A stretch of DNA of 64,000 nt from Gyromitra esculenta (Eukaryota; Ascomycota; Pezizomycetes; Pezizales; Discinaceae): NCBI GenBank assembly GCA_038503075.1, contig JBCAML010000002.1, positions 2,170,001 to 2,234,000 of the forward strand. The letters are read 5' to 3'. This document shows, one piece after another, positions 20,501 to 34,291 of the stretch (position 1 is its first letter; every line of letters starts with the position of its first letter). Below the pieces are notes generated by a model. It saw only the letters and a program-made list of their open reading frames with translations, searched no databases and had not been told where the DNA came from. A program made the position numbers and the translations under genes.

Positions 20501-23500
20501 GGCATACATCGCATATCATCCCCAAATAAAAACCTATGCCAGTCGGAACAACTACACGCGTTAACGTTATGTGCAGTAATTTCTGGATAATACGTAGACG
20601 GTGCAAAATACATCTATTCTTCGTAACAGGAAATTGGGGTGACAAGCTTGAATCTATATTATAGTTATCTATTACTTTAAGACAGCTTAGCTGTAATCCA
20701 GAGGTTAGGCGTTGGTGTATTTGGTGCATGAAATCTCACTCGCGATCAGTAACTGATCTTGTCCAAATCCGATTTCGAGCAAATTTATACAACTCGCAAT
20801 TCTGTAAGATATTCTTACTTGCTCTGCCTGTGAAAGCCATGCGATTCTGCCCTCTAAGCTGAAATCTAGAAAACCAGTACTAGTATCTTACCAGATCGTT
20901 GTCAAGATCGCTAATTATCGAAACGACCGAGCAGAGAGACCGATGAAAGTTTTGATAGAACCAAAAAAAAAAAACCTAGGAGAGTTACGGATGAGCCCTC
21001 CCCCAAACAATACTCTCCACTTTCAACAAGGCCTAAAACAGCCAAAAATTGACATCAAACAGTGATATGCTAGCTCTGCAGTCGTACACATAACGTGCAA
21101 AATTTCCAAGAAATTGTCTACTATTCTACCTGCACAGGCTATTAGCTTTTTCTTCCCAATCAATCTCACGCCACTATATATATAATACCACCCACTTTAG
21201 GCTTACGACATAAATATATAGGTTTACTTTACAAATTTGTCTGCCCCGCCATCTACCTTCCCACGCAGCGCTATTTTAAATTATCCACAGTTGTACTTCG
21301 ACATATATCGAATACCAAATCTCAGTAACATTTAAATTCGCACCAGACAGCAAATTATCCGAGATAGAAAATAGATTTTGGTGAGCAAAAAAACCCCCAT
21401 GGTAGGAGGATCTGCCTGAGATAGCAAGGGATACTATATAACAAAATCCGACATAGCAAGATGCAGTACTATATGCAAACTCTGCACATGATACTATGAA
21501 GTGGCGTTTCCCCACCGAAGGCTAGACTTAATTTATCATCCAGGATAAGCGGCTTTGATTTTCTAATCTAATACCCTGCCATGTGCATGCTTGATATTCG
21601 CGCCTCATTGTTCCGCATCCCATGTAATTTCGCTTCAGATAGATGCTCCGCCCTATCAAATAGTGTGGGGCTGTTTATTGAAGGATGAATGGCGACAAAG
21701 CATAGACGTTGATGACATCATATGATTCATATCTACCATAAGGTGAAATATTTTCATAGCCTCCTTAGCCTTATGGACAACACTTCCATATATTTCTAGA
21801 AGATTCCTCATATATGCAGCTGCTGGTGTCTCGGGCTAACTAAAGCTTGCATTTGAAAGACAATACTTGTGCGTTGTTGATGGGGTTTTATGTCGGTAAA
21901 GGTAGCTGGTACGGTACGTACGTGCCTGAAACATTCCCATCAAATGCTGAAAACACCAGAACCTTAGCTGTTTCGTTTCCAATCAAAATGATAAGAACAT
22001 CGAAATAATATATAAAATTATATAGGCGGCCTACGCCTTAGCTTTATAGTTACCGGGGTCGAAATTTCTTGTCACTATATATGTATATGTAGTATCCTTA
22101 CTTACTTGTATTACAATAGTCTAGCTAAATACATATATTTTTCCGTTCCGAGGACCTTGCCAGGATTTACTTCTAGTTGTATGGCTGCAGTTATTCTACA
22201 TCGCTACTCGGCATGGCCGGCGACCTGAATTTAAGCGACAGCACACTGATGTTGCACAAGCTACTGATCTGGAGAAAGAGAAATCACGGCCCAAGCTGGT
22301 GAAGCCAAGCTACCCTAGAATACACCGCGCCCGTGATATGGCATTAAAGCAATGCTGTCTTTAAGCGGGAATTAGCCAAATCAATAAGTAGTCTCAAGCC
22401 TTGCACGATTTCATCGGGCCCAAAGCTTTCGATATCAACAGATACGAGATACCCCCCAAGCATGTGATACGAGACTCAAGATAGAGTACTTTTTAGTGGC
22501 GGGAATATTCAGGATCTAGTTTAGTCTTGATTTCGCCCCCATAGAACTTATGGAATACGATGATCATGAGTAAGTGGAAAATGGGGCCCCGGTAATTTGA
22601 AGTTTGACATAATAGTCTGCATGTTCCCGACACCCGGGTTATATGCCAAATCAACCGTGCATGCTGCATACATACCGACACGCATCTAGCCCTGTTCGCC
22701 ATATACCTACATGCCGGGGTAAGTCTGTTGATAATGGTTGGCGGAGGCCATTTTCAATAGAGTTAGAGCACATATGTGGCACATATTCCATCCGATATTT
22801 TCTACCATAATTCTCACTAAATACCATCTCCCTACCACAACCAAGCTTCTAGCCACTAAAGCGCGCTTGGAGACGTTGGCCTAATGCCAAGATTTTTAGT
22901 TTTTTTGATGAACCGAATTACTATCTTGCCACAAGTTAGCCCATACGCCCACACCTTTCGCTTTGCCATATTACTTTATAGCCAGGACATATACCCCCGG
23001 TTTGTGTGTTTAGCTCCTGCCTTATCACAACGACGACGACCTCTAACTTGGGAAAAGCTACCCCTTGCGCAGCTGCACGTACGCAGGCATGCGGCTAGGC
23101 CCCAGAGCTAGAGCCTATTGACGAAGGGTGGGGGATAGCCCAAGCACAGTCAAGAATGTGAAAATCGGCTTTTAAGAGGGGTAAGTTCGCCACAAATTGA
23201 AAATTATGATTAGAAGTTTACCGGTTTATGAATGTCTAGTGGTTGCGTTTATTTGCTATTAGATATGGCTATATAGGCCATTGGATCATTAACATTATAA
23301 TAACAACTGAGACTAAGCTTCATGTCAATTTCCCCCTTGAATTATGCCACTTCCACAGCTCTCTGCAAATCTTTTCTCTTTGCCTTAATAAAATAGCAGG
23401 ATGTCTCAAGTCTGTGATCATAATCAAGTCACCTGTATCAACTAATCGCGAGACATATGCATTAGAGGTCTTCTCATATACCCTTATTACGGTGTGGCTT

Positions 23501-26092
23501 GGCGTCGAGAAAGTCACACCTCGGGAGGTGAGAAAAAAACACCAACAGTAAGGCCAGTACCAATTAATTGCAAAACCGTAACCGCTACATTAGAAACAGA
23601 AGGGTAGAGTTCATAGATCTCGAACATCGGAGCCCAACTTTTCTCTACCAAGTCTGCCATGATCAAAGTGGGCCCATCAGAGAATTTACAGTAAAATTCT
23701 CAGACCAACGACCGCCTTACTTTCGAAATCCAAGGATGGTGGTTTGATTGGACCAACTACAAAATATTATAAATCCTTATGAAGCCAATAAAAAACTCAT
23801 ATTACGGGAATCTTAGTGCTGCAATTGGCGATTCGATTCTATCGCTTTCAATCTTGGTCTCTCTAGATCTACTAGTTAGTATAGATCTAATTGCAACTGA
23901 ATGCATGTGTTGTCCGCGGAGAACCTCAGATTTCCAGAGAGTCTCTTAATTAAGTCCGATGGATAATTAGTAATTTCAGAAGCATTGTGAACCGAGTTTT
24001 CGGGGGTTCTCCAGGTCTAAATCTTTAATTTGCAATTGGGTCCGATGCCGAAGCACCATTGAGCGATACCCCAAATGGATTTGTTTGCATGAACATGAGA
24101 CAAGGCAACCTTGGACCCACATCAACACGAAATATTGTCTTACGACTAATGAAAGACACTCATGGTGAAATAGAGATCCCTACAAGGTAAGGTAATGATT
24201 AACGACGGGCTACACAGAGATGGAATTTTGAACACTTAGCTTGGGTTAGGCCTTGCTTGGGTACTGTATTATCTAGGTAGCACCTAAATCATACCGCAAG
24301 CTACATATACCATGTGGCAAGTCCTGGCAGCTTTTACTCAGCTAGCTATAGCTCCATTACTGCCGATCTGTGTGTTTTCGATTAGCATGCACGGTCATTA
24401 AATTCGATGTGTAAGGGTATGGAAAGTAACTATATGATGCCTGTTACTAGCTGCCGGAAATTTTTGTGCCGCTTGGGAATATCGGCAGTGATTCGGCACT
24501 AGAACCGACTTGCCTTTATCCAGTTTATGTACGCGGCACGTGGGAAGGGAGGAAAGACCAAGATTTACCAAGATACCAAGTTCCGGCCATAGACCTATGG
24601 TGATCTCATTGATTGATGAAACGATTACTATCGCACTTTTCAAACGTGCAAACTGGGCCCATGGGTCGCATACAGCTTCCCTAGCAATATGCAATTTCGG
24701 TCTAGATAGTATCCCATGTAGCACGAAGACCTCGTCAGCAAAATTTAACAGAGGTGTCGGATATAGAATCGATATTATCTGGTGGCTAGCGAGCTACCGG
24801 AATAGGATTTCGCTGATCCAACGTTCATGCTAAAAAGCTTGGTTACATCTCTCGCATACTTTAGGATTAGGTTATTCTATACGAAGAATGCAGGTTCGGA
24901 CACCCCCCGGTCCTTGGATAAATATAAAATCATGGTGGGAAAAACCGCACCCATGCTCCAATTTCAAGTCTCAAATGCACTGATATAATAAACCAAATTG
25001 GGGGACGGTTTATACGTATATGTGTATATATATACCCAAATACATTGTCAATTTTATGATATTTAGAGGTTGCTTGTCTCCTTGGATGACTACACTATCT
25101 TCCAGGTTTATACATATGCATTACGATACCCAAAATATCATAACCCACCGCATTGTTATGGTCCTAGAACGGAGCAAGATAGATAAGCGCATTCCCTAAA
25201 CTACTTTCAAGAGCAATAAATTCTGCGGCGGTACCTTCTAAGTTGGTATATATATCTGACTCGATTGTTTTCTCAGCAATTTCCACGCAGTGCAACCATC
25301 TCGGGTGATCGTGAACGCCTATCTCTAGTATTGCTGATGTTCGGGCAGACATCTTATCGAAGGACGTGATATCTTGTACCTTCGAAAAGTATTAGTCCTT
25401 CGAAAATTACGTCAACTCGGCCAGCACGCCTTGTGGTACTAGGAAGTCTCAAAATTTCAAATGCGATCACTATGATGATGACGATGGATCTTGGATGCTT
25501 ATGCCTCCCTTATTTAACCCTCATTATCAAGCTTTCAACAACTATCCATTCGGCACAATCAAAATAAGTATGTAACTTAAGTCGGCGGATAAATGCTTTA
25601 ACCAAGTATATATCGAATTGTTCAACTGGGATGGCCTGATCAGACGAAGGTAGAATCGGGGCCATAGATACCTGAGAAATTTTTTATCTCCGCTCCGAAC
25701 GAAGCGTAATGTGTATGTCTCTTGCCATGTCTCTAACTACCCCACCTTTGATCAATCGCCTTGCCGCCATATATGCATAAGTGCTTTGAATATCCACTCA
25801 AGTGGATAGTCAAGTCCTTGCAAGATTTTTAACCATTAAACAGCACTAGTTGCTATTATTACCAAGCCCAGCTAGCTGGTCGATATTTGCCAAGGCTCGG
25901 GTTTTGATCCGTCTATAGTAGGATATTATGTACCTCGTTTTGGAAATTCACAGCCAAGCTGGAATAGCTGGCACGGTTCACAGTGATGTACCTAGTCCCT
26001 GGGCTGGATGTATGTATATTAACATGCGAATTTAATGGTAATCTTTTTAAAAGAACAGTTCGGATTTGCCAATCTTGATACTTTGTGCAATG
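17536..26092. other. Gene-poor AT-rich stretch, first part
   Basis: About 8.5 kb in which no open frame shows a recognisable motif or a convincing exon chain. Frames of 60-130 codons occur on both strands at chance-like density. A weakly foldback-like segment near 22.62-22.68 kb shares an ATGCC...GCATAC arrangement with family E but is too degraded to call. Homopolymer A runs occur near 20.17 and 20.96 kb. Most of this is probably decayed repeats. Confidence 0.5.
17758..17795. promoter_or_regulatory. Paired TCACGTGA sites (E-box palindromes)
   Basis: Two identical 8-bp palindromes TCACGTGA occur at 17758-17765 and 17788-17795, exactly 30 bp apart. CACGTG is the core bound by fungal bHLH factors of the Cbf1/Pho4/SREBP type. 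They lie 220 bp downstream of the mannosidase stop with no recognised gene beyond, so the target is unclear. Confidence 0.4.
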
Positions 26093-26108
26093 TGAACAAA
26101 ATTAACTT

Positions 26109-26200
26109 TTTTTTTTTTTTTTTGTTAAATTATTGTTTTATTGTTTTATAAAGGTACAAGAATGCCACATGAACCGAAGATATAGCGTGAACAAAACCCT
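26109..26200 (-). mobile_element. Retroposed fragment with poly(A) tail and 16-bp target-site duplication
   Basis: The 16-mer TGAACAAAATTAACTT occurs perfectly at 26093-26108 and 26201-26216. Between the copies is 92 bp that begins on the plus strand with a T run (26107-26123), a poly(A) tail on the minus strand, preceded there by AATAAAA-like signals. A perfect direct repeat flanking a poly(A)-tailed insert is the signature of LINE-type reverse transcription into the genome. The insert itself has no recognised origin. It may be the 3' end of an mRNA or a short SINE. Confidence 0.7.
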
Positions 26201-26216
26201 TGAACAAAATTAACTT

Positions 26217-29200
26217 CTATATTGGTATATATATAGATATACCAAATATCAATCAACCAGATAGTAAGTTGGATAACATATAGTTATATCAGTGACTATA
26301 ATATAGTTTGCCACAAGATAATAGTACCGATCTGTTTAGTCTTGTGTAGCAAGGTCACCAAGCTGAGTTATTTCTTTGGAAATTTTCACTGCTCCAGTTT
26401 TTCCTAAGTACGAACCCGGTACCCTGTTTCTTGAAAACCTACATCTTGCTTCTTATGCCATCCGAGGACTGCAGAAGACAAAAAAGTCACAAATTTCCGA
26501 GTATTTCGGGTATGCTTCGGAGCTGATCCGGTACCCAAATTTGTGAGAAGGTCCAGCAGAATTTCTGTACCTCTGGGGGAAATAAACCTCTCCGCATACA
26601 GAAACCCCCGAGAGGCTCCAGGGTATCTTGGCTTAGGCCTGAATTTTTACTTCCCCAAACCCTACGGCACGCGGCAGGTTGTTTATTTATTTATTATTTT
26701 ATTCGGCACACGTGGCGGGTTGAAGTGGGGCTAGGCAAGAAACTAGGTTGCTGTGAGAAACAAGTAGCAAACCTGTATATCCAGTACTGGTACCACTATT
26801 TGTTAAATCGATACTTATTCCTATTTTTAAGTTGTAGCTGTAACCCAAATGATAATTTAAATTAACTAATGACAAGGTCAAATTCTCAGCAAGAGAGTTT
26901 ATCAATTTGTTGTTCTTTTAATTTAACCCATAGTTACTGTGATGTGTTTTTTGTGAACGAATTTCTAAGGTTTTACAACAGTACAGCTAATATTTCATCG
27001 GTTCAGCTTAATCTATTGTAATCCAGGAGTCTTTAGATTAGTGCTTCCGTAGTATGGCACAGTCACCTTATAGGAATACTGGCTAGAAGAATATCCGCCT
27101 TACACCGATATGATAACCGGTCTTGACGGGCCTATGAAAGTGACCCTTACTATATAGAATATCCACCCATGCATAAGACTATGACACACAGCAGCGACTG
27201 TATTACCGTAGGGCGACTATGCTCGCAGCCATATTTGGACTGCCAAAACCCTGCATGAGGTGTCTCCAACTGTGGAGTAAATCGACCAACATCAAAATTT
27301 CCCAAGCTTAACTCTTATATTTCTGCAGCGTATTCGAGCTCCCCTGATAACTTTCCGGTGCGAAGTAGCAAATATAGCGATTAGTTAAGTTGATTGCCCC
27401 AAACGAAACTGAAAAAATTCAATTGACTCAAGAGCTACTCGGATCATCTCTCGCGGACCTGTCGTTATTCTTATCGTTAATTTCTTCCTGGTTGATCGTA
27501 AACCTGCCCCCATGTTTATTTACTTTTTCCTCCAAGAACTGTTTCGTCGGAAGGTCATGCGAGCCTACTTCTGTTTAAATTCGTTGCAAGGGCGAAACCC
27601 CGAAGATCTAGCCTCATGGGCGCCACCCAACCGTCACCAGGAGCGCAGGACAGTCTTTTTCTGGAGGAGGGAAACCAAGTTACTGTGTGACAATAACATT
27701 TAGAAAGTCATAATGTAATCCGTACGTAATAAAGGGAGAAAGTAAGATTGAATGTATCCAAAAAAGTTTCCCTTATCCATGTTGAGAGTCTAGGCATTGT
27801 ACTTAATTTTTGTTTTGCTTTGCTGCCTCGTATTTGATTGTAAAAATCCCCTAGTAACACTGCTCCACGCACAAAGACAACATTGGTTGAATCCTGTAGC
27901 TGAATCTTTTTTTTTTTGGCTGTGGATAAGAAGCTGATGAGCGTAGTTTGGGTAATAACCTCTGTATTTGATCTTATGTTGAAGCTGAAGGAGGCCACCT
28001 GTCCGCGTTGCGTGGTGCGCGTGTTCAGGTCACATGAGGTCCGTGCAAGGCGGATTGAAAAGTCGCTCGACACCCTCAGCCATCACAGATGACAATCTGG
28101 CCACGGAAGCTCCAGAAGCCGCCAGAAAACGACGTTTCGACAAGGTACGAGTGCTGGAGATTTTTTAGCTTAGCCCCAAACTCTAGCCACTTACGACATT
28201 TTCCACGCGATATCCGGTTCTCCGAATTTTCGCTAATACGCTTAGGTCAGGTTAGGCCAGAAGTGGTGGGGATGCGCGCGCTTTTGGAGACGGCGCTTAA
28301 GCACTGTACCTGTCGTTCGGTTGCTGTGTGATCGCTCGGTTATGTATGAGGAGAACTTGAGCCCCAGACACACTTCATGGTAACACAAGCGAAATGCAGG
28401 CACAGCAAGACTCGCCCGGCCTATCGACAAGGGCATCGCTATCAGGTTTAGATACGAATCTCGGCATTCTCGATCCAGCACGAAAATCAAAAAATTAGCT
28501 GTTTAAAAGGATTCAAACCGGCGAAACAAAGCCCGACTCCGTCCGAGACACAATCTTGATGATAGCAATCTTGGCCCATAAGGAGTGGATATTCCCTGAT
28601 CCCGCAATTTCACAAGGGGTTCGAAATACCTAGCCTGAAGCTTTCTCCTTATTAATCTTCAAGGCCATACATGGCTCGAAAATTTGCGCTGTGGGGTCAA
28701 ACAAAACACAGCAGCCATCATACCTCGAACAAACTAGAAACACGCAAGAAAGAGAGAAAATAAATCAGTCTCGGATTATTGGAAATATTGAAACGAAGGC
28801 GAAGTATGAACATGACAAGCCTCGATGCTTCCCCGGCGTTGACAGGGTTATGGGGGATAAAACAACTCTGTAAATGGCCAATCCTAGTAGAAAAAGCCCC
28901 TGCTAAGCGAGAAGAATGAAATGAGGCGGAAGCGAATATGTATGTGAAGACAGGTCGTTGAGTCTGTAGATCTGATCTTCCACGATGCCTGTTGTCGGAA
29001 GGTTGAAACGTGACGTGTAAGGCGAGTACTAGGAACACCGATGTTCTACGCCTTCCAGAGCATACCCCTCTAGCCTAGAAGGAAACATGGACATGTTACT
29101 GAAGAAGCTTCCATGCCTCTTCCTCATACTTAGTGCGCGGCGTAAGTAAGCTACAGGGCGCTTCCCGGTTCTGACGGATTTCGAATATTTCGCAAGGCTT

Positions 29201-31777
29201 CCAATTTGCCGCCCAGTGGACAGGGAGAGAACCTTCGCTCTTCGCTGCGTGAGGGGAGCCTAGAAGGAAAAAAACCGCTACACTTACCCACAATGGCCTT
29301 GTGCTAGCAGAGCGATTCGCCTTCGTAGGCGCGACATTGCGCGAAGCTCATGGCGAGCGGTAGTCATTTTGGGATCGACAGAGGCTAAGAAAGGAATGTA
29401 TCTGTAAGACAGTTCATAATCCCTCGTGGAAGGCCAGCGAATTAGGCGTGGAGAACATGGAGAAATCGCGCGCGGTTCCACAATTGAGAAGACCGTTGTG
29501 ATATCGCATATATCGCTACTACTATACCCGCATCCCTATCAGATTGGGCCTCGACCGAATCCGACACCTAGCTCGCAAATGCACACCTCTTCGAGAATTG
29601 ATCCTGAGACCGGCACCAATAAAACTTGCGGATGGCAGAAGAAACCAGAAACCCTTCTATCGTTTAGGCATAATGAATCGATCTTATAGGTTAACCGGAT
29701 TTTTCCACACGGACGGGGAGCTAGCCTTAGTCTCCACGAACCTCAAGCTTGCGCATTTATTCAAAATCAACCAAGACCGATGTCTTAGAAAATGAAAAAA
29801 GACCAGGAAGGAAAGCAAGAGGAGTGAGAGGGTAGAACATGTGATTCGTCAAGTTGAACGCTTAAGAACCTGCGCCAGTACCCCACAGTCAACCGACACT
29901 ACTGGTGCTGAAATTGATGTTGATGTTGAATTTTCGGTTTCTTGTTGTGTATAGCTACCGTGTCAGTTTCACCTGGCTGGAAATTTGCTTACCTTAGAGT
30001 AGGGAGCCTGCAGGAAACTCGATGAGTGCAAGAAGCGCTGTCATCATAGTACCTGAATAGTCAAATTACTGACGTAGGGGCAATTAATTTTCGACTTTTA
30101 CGACAGCCACCAGATACTTTGGGAGCTCAGCTCTTTTACTCGTTTCTCCGATAGATTGATCTACCCTAATGCAGTTTTTGGCTATAGTCTCACTATATTC
30201 CCCTGCGACCATCCTGGGTGTTAGCTGTGTGCCAGCAGGCAGATGTATACGCAGAAAGACGACAATCAGCTGTGTATACACTGAAATTTCCACCATGCCT
30301 TCCGTTGATTACATAGGTCACCCGGTAAAACAGCCGCATTACTTATTTCTCCGTAGGCTGTAGCACGTCAGTAGCGGGGATGGTGCATGCATATGGTGAA
30401 GGTCAGATGATTTCGCCTAAACCCTTTCTTTCTGGCAACCGAGAGGGAATAGACGTGTACTCGGTGATCACAGCTTCGGTATGCCAGTCTGTATGGTGGA
30501 TGGAAATGCTGTACGTCTCTCTTTATGGCCCAGGGTTTGTTTACACCCTGGCGCTGGGACATGTTGAGTAACTGGGCATGCATTGGATCATGGATGAATG
30601 AATGGGTTCAGTCTTCGTAGCCAATAGGTGTAGAGAAAAGCGAGATATCGAAGATGTGCGGGTCCTTCTGCACTCAATTTCCAACTCTGACTGGGCAGAG
30701 TTCCAATCGAGTACTTTTGAGAAGCACAGTACAAGTGACACACATTACTGTGAATAGAATACTCAACCAGCCACTCGAGGTTAAGTTTACGGGGCTCTAC
30801 AGTTTTTCGATCAAGCCTGTTGTCCAGATAATGTCGGTTTGATGACTCGCAGGTAACAGTTTTTTAAGCGTTCTGCGCGCGTAAGTATAGCACGAAGAAA
30901 TATCAGGTACGAGAACGATTCACGGTGAGTCGCGAATGTAAAGGAACTTGTCAACTGAGCCCCTTCATCTCCCTGCAGGTGGTCATCGATAACTTGCCAA
31001 TCACTTCCTGACCCGCCCCGTTTTGATCAAGCAGACATCGGAAGTACCAGGGGCGCTTAGAGAGAGAAAACTCATTGGCAGCCTCTTGAGCCTTGGCTTG
31101 CATATCGCCTAGTCTGAACCGAACCCGCTCACGATCCGTTATGAAACGAAGGGTGCATTGGTGGGGGATAGGAACGGGGGGAGGGGGAGTTCACGGCGTG
31201 GTTTTGCGCCGCGGCCCCTGCACCATGACTTTCGCTAACTCCCAGGATGACTCTTGGAAGGGGTAGAAAAACCAAAGACTTTTTTTTTCTTTTCAAACAA
31301 ATAAGAAGACTTCCCCCTCCCGTTCAAATGCAGTGTCACCGACGCTTCCAGTCCAAGCTTAAATGAACTAGCGAAGCCTTTTCGTTCTCTTCGACTTTCC
31401 CAGGGCCAGCACTCTACCAGGCTACAAACCTCTACTTTACCTGTTCGCCTGCCACCACTTCCGTCATACCCTTTCTTTCTTTCGTGTTGGGCACTCCTTC
31501 CCAACCCTATTCTGTAGCCCTCTGTTCCATTTGATACTATCCCAACTCAACAGGAATAATAGCATTAAGCTTAAAGCATTTAAGCTTACTGTCTTCCTCC
31601 TGTTCACACCTTATAAATCACCGCCAGTTATCTTTAAACACTTTCAAAATTCAGGAACTCGAAGTTATCCCACGGTCTCTACCGTGGTCCCCTTTTGTGG
31701 CTCCTCACTCGGCCCATTACCCTGTGTTTTCGCCGCCCTTCACGGATTACATTGCACAGGCTACTCAACTCCACCGG
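26217..31777. other. Gene-poor stretch, second part
   Basis: No supported gene. Coding-like scraps: around 28078-28145 (plus), a short open piece rich in Ala/Glu/Arg ending at a GTACGA donor-like site; and 29099-29366 (minus), two open pieces separated by a GTAAGT...TTCTAG intron-like gap but without a matching phase to a recognisable product. The 400 bp before 31778 are pyrimidine-rich and likely the promoter of the Myb gene. Confidence 0.45.
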
Positions 31778-32782
31778 ATGAATCACTATGTCGAGGAAGA
31801 GGAGTGGATGCAAATCCCAGTAAGTTTGATTTCGTCATTTTCCCAGTACCGCAATCCATCTCTTTATTCCCAGTGTCTATCAGTACAGATTCCTCCGTTG
31901 GCAATCACTGACCAACTCCACTTAATAGACCTCTCTGAGCTACCACGCTACCTTGGAAAGTCACCATCCTATAGATCACCATACATATCCATCACAGCAC
32001 ATTTCTCACCCAACGAACGCTGTGCTAGAAAGTTTGGCTCCAGTACTTTCTAGTCCATCGTTTTCCCAAGACCGTGAACATGATCTACAAGACGAAGACT
32101 CTCATTCAGTACGTGCACTACCATCATATCAACTTGGTCACTCGGTACTTTCGCATATACCGCCGACTCCACCGCCGCATACCCCTTCAAATCCTTTCAA
32201 GCGACCCTATCAGCCAGATCCCACGCCAGTATCTTCTCCGGGACATCAAAACTCACAACCTCCCAATGCAAAGCGACGAAAATCTACTAGTAAAGAGGCG
32301 TGGGCTATGACAGAAGACGACAATCTGCTTCTTAAGCTGAAGGACGAGGAAGGGCTTCCATGGAAGGCAATTGCACAGAAATTCCGTGATATGAACAGAG
32401 GAGAATTTAGAGTACCTACGCTGCAGATGCGATATAAACGACTTAAGGAGAAGATGCGAATCTGGGATGCTGAAGATGTAGGCTTTGTTCCTTGAGCCCC
32501 TCGCCAGGACGGTTATCGAATTTTGAAATATTTTCTAACATTGAGGTGGACCTTTAGATTCAGCTCCTGAAGGAAGCGAAAGATTATTTTGAAAAACAAA
32601 AATGGGAAATTATCTCTCAAAAGATGGTCGAGTTGGGTGGCAAGAAGAAGATTCCTGCATCGACTTGCGAAAAGAAGTGGAAAGAAATTGCACCCCAGCA
32701 ACCTTCACAACCACAAACACCATCTCTGCAAGGTCAAGAGATGAAACGAGAGCACTCTCAAACGAGCGATGAGGGATGCTGA
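31778..32782 (+). CDS. Myb/SANT-like DNA-binding protein with two tandem domains
   Basis: Exons 31778-31819, 31929-32477 and 32564-32782 join in frame (about 269 residues). The N-terminal half is low-complexity, rich in His, Pro and Ser. A basic NLS-like NAKRRKSTSK precedes a first Myb-like domain (about residues 134-197: EAWAMTEDDNLLLKLKDEE, then WKAIAQKF, then QMRYKRLKEKM). The second (about 198-245) has FEKQKWEIISQKMVELGG, then CEKKWKEI. The conserved spaced Trp/aromatic residues and the layout resemble trihelix/Myb-like factors found in ascomycetes. A nuclear DNA-binding role is inferred from the family; targets are unknown. 31778 is the first ATG after a long ATG-free leader. The frame stays open upstream, so a spliced earlier start is possible. 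The second intron contains a CTAAC branch site. Confidence 0.75.
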
Positions 32783-34291
32783 AGGACAGTGCCGCCATCG
32801 GTGGCACATCTAAGGGAATCAACGGGGTATGGGGATTCGGGGCATTGGGGGCATTTTGGGTTATTAGGGGTTTATCAAAGACGGTTTATTTTTTTATCTG
32901 GGGACACTGGTGTTTGCTGGCTTTATTTCTTAATTTTTTATTTCTTTCCTCTCTTTAAATACTCTCTTATGTCCACTACATTTTTTTTTCTCTTTTCCCT
33001 TTTTATATCTCTTGAATTTTTTTTCTTCAGAGGGTTATTTTTGTGTATTATTTACCTTTTCATTCTTCACTTTTCTTATATTGACTTTTATTTTCTTCCC
33101 TTTGTGGTTATATCTTCAATTCACAAAACAGGAACCGAAATTTTCTCGCATAACCGTGCATATACATTTTTCTCGAGGCAACTCCAAAAAGCAAAAGCCA
33201 CTGATTGCCTTGGACGGCGCAGATTAACCCCCAAATGAATCACTTCCGCCTCCAGCTTCAAGCTACCTGTACTTAAGCATGACCATGAACAAACCTAAGA
33301 CATGTTAAACTGTTGAGCGGAATTAAAACCCGGTATGTGCGCTCGCTATGGCGTTAACACGGCTGTCACTCGTAGTGTTCCATACGGGGAGTGCCCGGAA
33401 CTAATCTTCGGTAGGTCGGCGTGCATAGCACAGCGGCCGCGCCGCACTCGGGTGGTGCGATTCCGGTGGGCGAAAAAGGGAACCCGTATGCGTAGGTCAC
33501 GAAGAGACGCTCATCCCTATTATCTGTCCCCTCAATGGCTTCCGACGGGACTCACGGGACTCACGGGATAAAAACAAAAAATTTCTACAGTAAAAATCTA
33601 TTACCGAGAGTAAGATCCTACGGAAAAAACCCCTGGCCACGGATTCTGTGCCGCGGATCTAGTCTTGGGCTTGGCCCTCAATCCCCCAGTTAGGCTCTGA
33701 ATTTATTCAGTGTTTGCCACGCGTCACATCAATACTGTTGTGGTCCTTATACAAAACCAGCGTGTTTCTTGTTCCTGGAGGACCTAAGAACGCAGGGCTT
33801 TTTTTTTTTTTTTTGATGATTGGATCCGAAATAGTACACTAAATGTCGCATGGCATTCTAATATTGCTTTTTTGTCCCGCGGTGCATGCATTACATGCAT
33901 GGGTTCGGAACTTCGGTCGCTATTCTCCTAACTACATGTAGAGACGTAAGTACGGCGTGCATTAATATTTTTAAGTGCTAGTGGGCACATGTAGCTGACT
34001 TAGCAAGTATTTTCAGGAAATTGGCCAACGTCGTCTCTGATGAGTGATAGCCAGCTGCAGAAACATGATCAAATACCCCCTATTACTATAAAACCCCGAC
34101 ATAACAAATGCATATAACCCAAGTTTTCATCAAATATCCCTTATGCCTAGGCCAAGGATGTCAGGATGGAACAACGGGGTTATCCGCTCGCTGAAATCGC
34201 CATGCAAAGTTGCGTAAGGCCTGTACGTCCAGAAACCCCTGCCCCAGGCGGCGCCTAGCCATCAATGATCTGAAAAGCTTACCTTGCCCGC
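32783..34291. other. Intergenic, very T-rich then gene-free
   Basis: 32885-33140 is strongly T-rich and probably includes the 3' UTR of the Myb gene. A 17-base T run lies near 33799-33815, without a flanking duplication I could find. Nothing else recognised. Confidence 0.5.

Noticed and set aside
28500..28520. tRNA T-arm-like sequence on the minus strand
   Set aside because: The B-box lacks its invariant C and no matching D-arm or acceptor stem was found nearby.
32885..33238. Phe/Leu-rich frames resembling membrane proteins
   Set aside because: Product of a T-rich 3' UTR; no start context and no codon structure.
33795..33816. Poly(T) run as another retroposed tail
   Set aside because: Searched both flanks for a direct repeat and found none.
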